A stretch of DNA of 6,764 bases from Nitrososphaerota archaeon. GTDB taxonomy: Archaea > Thermoproteota > Nitrososphaeria > Nitrososphaerales > CADDZS01. This document shows positions 4,934 to 6,764 of the stretch, one piece after another. Position numbers and translations under genes: made by a program. Below the pieces are notes generated by a model that was given only the letters and a program-made list of their open reading frames with translations, made no database searches and had not been told where the DNA came from. The stretch lies in assembly GCA_027314685.1 (NCBI GenBank), contig DAHVAI010000012.1, positions 1-6,764 of the forward strand, written 5' to 3'. Positions within the stretch are counted from its first letter, which is position 1, and each line of letters opens with the position of its first letter.

Positions 4934-5752
4934 ATGAGCACTACGTCTACTAGCCGATATCAACAAGAGGGGAAGGAACAAGCATCGAAAATTGGATCAG
5001 TTCCGATAGTCTCTGTCGAACATGTGTGTTTGGACTTTAGAAAGGAGAAGGAACAATTACCGGTCGTTGTGGATGTTTCGTTTACTGCTTGGAAGGACCA
5101 GTTTGTCACTATTACTGGTCCTTCTGGCTGTGGAAAATCCACGCTTCTTCGAACAATCGGAGGTCTGAACAAACCTTCTACCGGCGTGGTGAAGTTTCAC
5201 GAGTCGGAGATTATCAGCCCTCTTCCCGAAATTGCAATGATCTTCCAGAACTTTGTCCTCCTTCCTTGGAGAACTGCTCTTGAAAATGTAATGTTTGGTC
5301 TTTCTTCTCGGAAAGATCTTACTGAAGACCAAAAGACTCAAAGATCTATGAAAGCTCTTAGCGATGCGAACCTCGCTGGCTTTGAGAACGTCTATCCTGG
5401 CGAACTTTCGGGAGGGATGAAACAAAGAGTCGGAGTTGCAAGAGCCCTAGCTTTAGAACCCGAGGTTCTTTTAATGGATGAGCCTTTCAGCTCGCTCGAT
5501 AATCTAACAGCAGAGCACCTGAGAAGAGAAATCTACTCGCTATTGATCAACCCTTCATCGCCCATACAAAGCGTAATAATGGTCAGCCACAATGTGGAAG
5601 AGATAATCGAACTGTCTGATAAGGTCGTAGTACTCTCCTCAAGGCCAGCACACGTCGTTGGGGAGATGACCATCGATCTACCAAGACCTCGAAACAAAAA
5701 ATCAGAGGAATTTTCGGAATTGGTGGACAAGATTTATGCACTGCTATCTTAG
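4934..5752 (+). CDS. ABC transporter ATP-binding protein, NitT/TauT (SsuB/TauB/NrtD) type
   Basis: This 272-residue cytoplasmic ATPase should power the divergently encoded fused permease. All nucleotide-binding motifs are intact: Walker A GPSGCGKST (62-70), Q-loop Q105 in FQNFVLLPWRT, signature LSGGMKQR (158-165), Walker B VLLMDEP (178-184), D-loop SSLD (186-189) and H-loop His219. The LPWRT segment after the Q-loop is typical of the nitrate/sulfonate/taurine family. The ATG at 4934 follows a perfect GGAGGT site. The first 20 residues are a polar, variable extension. The protein ends shortly after the canonical domain. In many archaeal relatives the chain continues into an AAA_assoc_C domain, which here is a separate gene starting 16 bases later in another frame. 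No substrate-binding protein gene is in the window, so the cargo is unknown. Confidence 0.95.
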   Translation: MSTTSTSRYQQEGKEQASKIGSVPIVSVEHVCLDFRKEKEQLPVVVDVSFTAWKDQFVTITGPSGCGKSTLLRTIGGLNKPSTGVVKFHESEIISPLPEIAMIFQNFVLLPWRTALENVMFGLSSRKDLTEDQKTQRSMKALSDANLAGFENVYPGELSGGMKQRVGVARALALEPEVLLMDEPFSSLDNLTAEHLRREIYSLLINPSSPIQSVIMVSHNVEEIIELSDKVVVLSSRPAHVVGEMTIDLPRPRNKKSEEFSELVDKIYALLS

Positions 5753-5758
5753 AGAGGT
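5753..5758 (+). promoter_or_regulatory. Ribosome-binding site for the AAA_assoc_C gene
   Basis: AGAGGT begins directly after the ATPase stop codon and ends ten bases before the TTG at 5769. It supports separate initiation of the downstream gene at that TTG rather than at the ATG at 5811. Confidence 0.5.
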
Positions 5759-5768
5759 ATTGAGTTAG

Positions 5769-6284
5769 TTGGACCCTTCTCGACCTTCAATTCCAGCAAA
5801 GCCGCCAGTCATGCCCGCAAACGTGCGTGCGGGGCAGGTACTTGGCCTCGTCGAGATCACCGGTGGTCTGGGTGGCCCAATCGACCTGTCGAGACTTGCT
5901 GACGAGTTTGGCGCTGATCTGGTAACCCTACTACCTGTAGTTGACGCAGGTGAAATGCTAGGCTTGATCAGGGTCGACAAGGGGAATGTTGCCCTTACTG
6001 AATTCGGGACCAAATTCCAGAAAGCTTCAAAACAGAAGGTGAGGCTGCTCAAAGACCAACTTGCGAAGATAGAGCCATTCAGGACCGCATTAAAATTAAC
6101 GGGCAATTCTAAGAAGGGCGTTACCACTCGTGAAATCTGCGAAGATCTACTTTGGAGAGACACTCGCTGGCACCATAACCCTGAGGTAAACGAATCGCTC
6201 GTGCAAGCACTATTGATTCATTGGTCAATTTACGCAGGACTGTTGAGCTACAACGGCAAGACAGGGAAATTCCTAAAGGTCTAA
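5769..6284 (+). CDS. AAA_assoc_C-domain protein, ABC-transporter accessory (split from ATPase)
   Basis: This 171-residue soluble protein corresponds to the AAA-associated C-terminal domain (Pfam AAA_assoc_C). That domain is usually fused behind the ATPase of NitT/TauT-like ABC transporters in archaea and some bacteria. Recognisable stretches are the opening NVRAGQVLGLVEI (about 18-30), LADEFGADLVTLLPVVDAGEMLGL (42-65), VALTEFGTKF (73-82) and the C-terminal segment around INWG-like IHWSIYAGLLSYNGKTG (150-166). The biochemical role of the domain is unknown; regulation of the transporter in response to a cytoplasmic signal is a reasonable guess. The start is a TTG at 5769 behind an AGAGGT site; an ATG at 5811 would remove 14 Pro-rich residues resembling the linker of fused homologues. 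It forms an operon with the ATPase (16-base gap). Its TAA overlaps the stop of the opposing transporter gene. Confidence 0.88.
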   Translation: MDPSRPSIPAKPPVMPANVRAGQVLGLVEITGGLGGPIDLSRLADEFGADLVTLLPVVDAGEMLGLIRVDKGNVALTEFGTKFQKASKQKVRLLKDQLAKIEPFRTALKLTGNSKKGVTTREICEDLLWRDTRWHHNPEVNESLVQALLIHWSIYAGLLSYNGKTGKFLKV

Positions 6285-6764
6285 TCGAAAACAAACAAAC
6301 TACCGATGAGAAAAAGCAAAACAGCAGCAGCTGCGCCAATCAAGAGCATTTCGAATCCCGCAGTCAGAAACTTTCTACCCGAGAGCTTGCCCTTCCACCC
6401 TCCAACTATGAACAGGAATACAAGCGAGCTCAGAATCGAAAGTAGTACTGCGACTGGCTTCGTACTTGTACCTAAGTATGCTACCAAAGGGACGAGGGCG
6501 CCGAAGAAAAACGAGAAGCCAATGACAGTGGCCGTCTTCAGCGGTTTTTCGAGTTTGGTTTCATGAATGTGCAGCTCGTGCATCAATAGATCTTCTAGCC
6601 ATTTCTTCCTGTCTGAGGTGATCCTTTTCACTACGGTTTCGGACTCTTCTTCTGTCAGTCCTTTCTGCAGATAGAAACTCTTTAGCTCGTTCCTCTCTTC
6701 GTCAGGTTCCATCTCGATTTCTGCAGATTCACGGATTGAATCTGCACGAAACAGATCTCTCTCA
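6281..6764 (-). CDS. VIT1/CCC1-family iron/manganese transporter (5' end beyond window)
   Basis: This is the C-terminal 160 residues of a membrane transporter that moves Fe2+ or Mn2+ out of the cytosol, by analogy with plant VIT1 and yeast CCC1. The frame is open to the window edge, so the first two membrane helices and the true start are missing. The visible part begins with the cytoplasmic metal-binding domain, rich in Glu (AEIEMEPDEERNEL, then KGLTEEE, then the LLMHEL motif). This matches the Glu/Met metal-binding region between helices 2 and 3 of VIT1. Three membrane segments follow at about 78-98, 103-122 and 134-157 of the visible fragment, including the family-typical GALVPLVAY. An ATG at 6712 is internal and not the likely start, because family sequence continues upstream of it. 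It is convergent with the AAA_assoc_C gene, with overlapping stop codons. The metal specificity is inferred from the family. Confidence 0.88.
   Translation of the reverse strand, partial: ERDLFRADSIRESAEIEMEPDEERNELKSFYLQKGLTEEESETVVKRITSDRKKWLEDLLMHELHIHETKLEKPLKTATVIGFSFFFGALVPLVAYLGTSTKPVAVLLSILSSLVFLFIVGGWKGKLSGRKFLTAGFEMLLIGAAAAVLLFLIGSLFVFD
6722..6746. repeat. Perfect 9-bp inverted repeat inside the VIT1-like gene
   Basis: TGCAGATTC (6722-6730) and GAATCTGCA (6738-6746) are perfectly complementary across a 7-base spacer. They lie inside the coding region of the metal-binding domain (codons for ADSIRESA). The repeat could form an mRNA hairpin or simply reflect codon coincidence. Confidence 0.55.

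Noticed and set aside
4593..4937. Plus-strand open frame of 114 codons ending in an ATGA overlap with the ATPase start.
   Set aside because: It has no recognisable domain, an irregular residue make-up rich in Trp, Cys and His, no ribosome-binding site, and it overlaps the probable N-terminal coding of the permease. The stop overlap is likely chance.
5765..6163. Minus-strand open frame of 132 codons opposite the AAA_assoc_C gene.
   Set aside because: The plus strand carries the recognisable AAA_assoc_C domain; this frame is its Ser/Arg-rich shadow.

Overview
The window looks archaeal. It opens with the 3' end of a 23S rRNA gene. The genes that follow have archaeal hallmarks: a fused two-domain NitT/TauT-type ABC permease, an AAA_assoc_C protein, and a free-standing MIT-like domain of the kind found in archaeal ESCRT (Cdv) proteins. 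Short A/T-rich boxes lie at archaeal promoter distances, and intergenic regions are short. No 5S rRNA gene is visible in the roughly 1.1 kb after the 23S end. The MIT-like domain and the unlinked 5S fit a Thermoproteota/Nitrososphaeria-like lineage, but the lineage is an inference and cannot be settled from this window.

Layout. Positions 1-213 are the 23S rRNA 3' end, followed by a spacer with a candidate hairpin/T-run terminator. A small Cys-rich protein (373-693, +) meets a helical-repeat protein with a very basic tail (695-1360, -) tail to tail, one base apart. Next comes a DtxR/MntR-family metal-dependent repressor (1424-1900, -) with all six MntR-type metal ligands. A short zinc-ribbon protein (2168-2341, -) and an MIT-like protein (2638-2913, +) diverge from a spacer of about 300 bases.

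The right half is a transporter locus. A fused ABC permease (3023-4546, -) diverges from its probable ATPase (4934-5752, +). The ATPase is followed after 16 bases by a separate AAA_assoc_C gene (5769-6284, +), a domain that in many archaea is fused to this type of ATPase. That gene ends against the stop codon of a VIT1/CCC1-type iron/manganese transporter (6281-6764, -), whose 5' end lies outside the window.

How the genes may work together. A Mn/Fe-type sensor, a VIT1/CCC1 metal transporter and an ABC importer with no substrate-binding protein in view suggest a metal-homeostasis neighbourhood, but the substrate of the ABC system cannot be read from sequence. The main oddities are these: the permease reading frame continues upstream of its first ATG with family-like sequence but no standard start codon; the ATPase and its accessory domain are split; the MIT-like domain stands alone; and a perfect 17-bp palindrome overlaps the stop codon of the zinc-ribbon gene.
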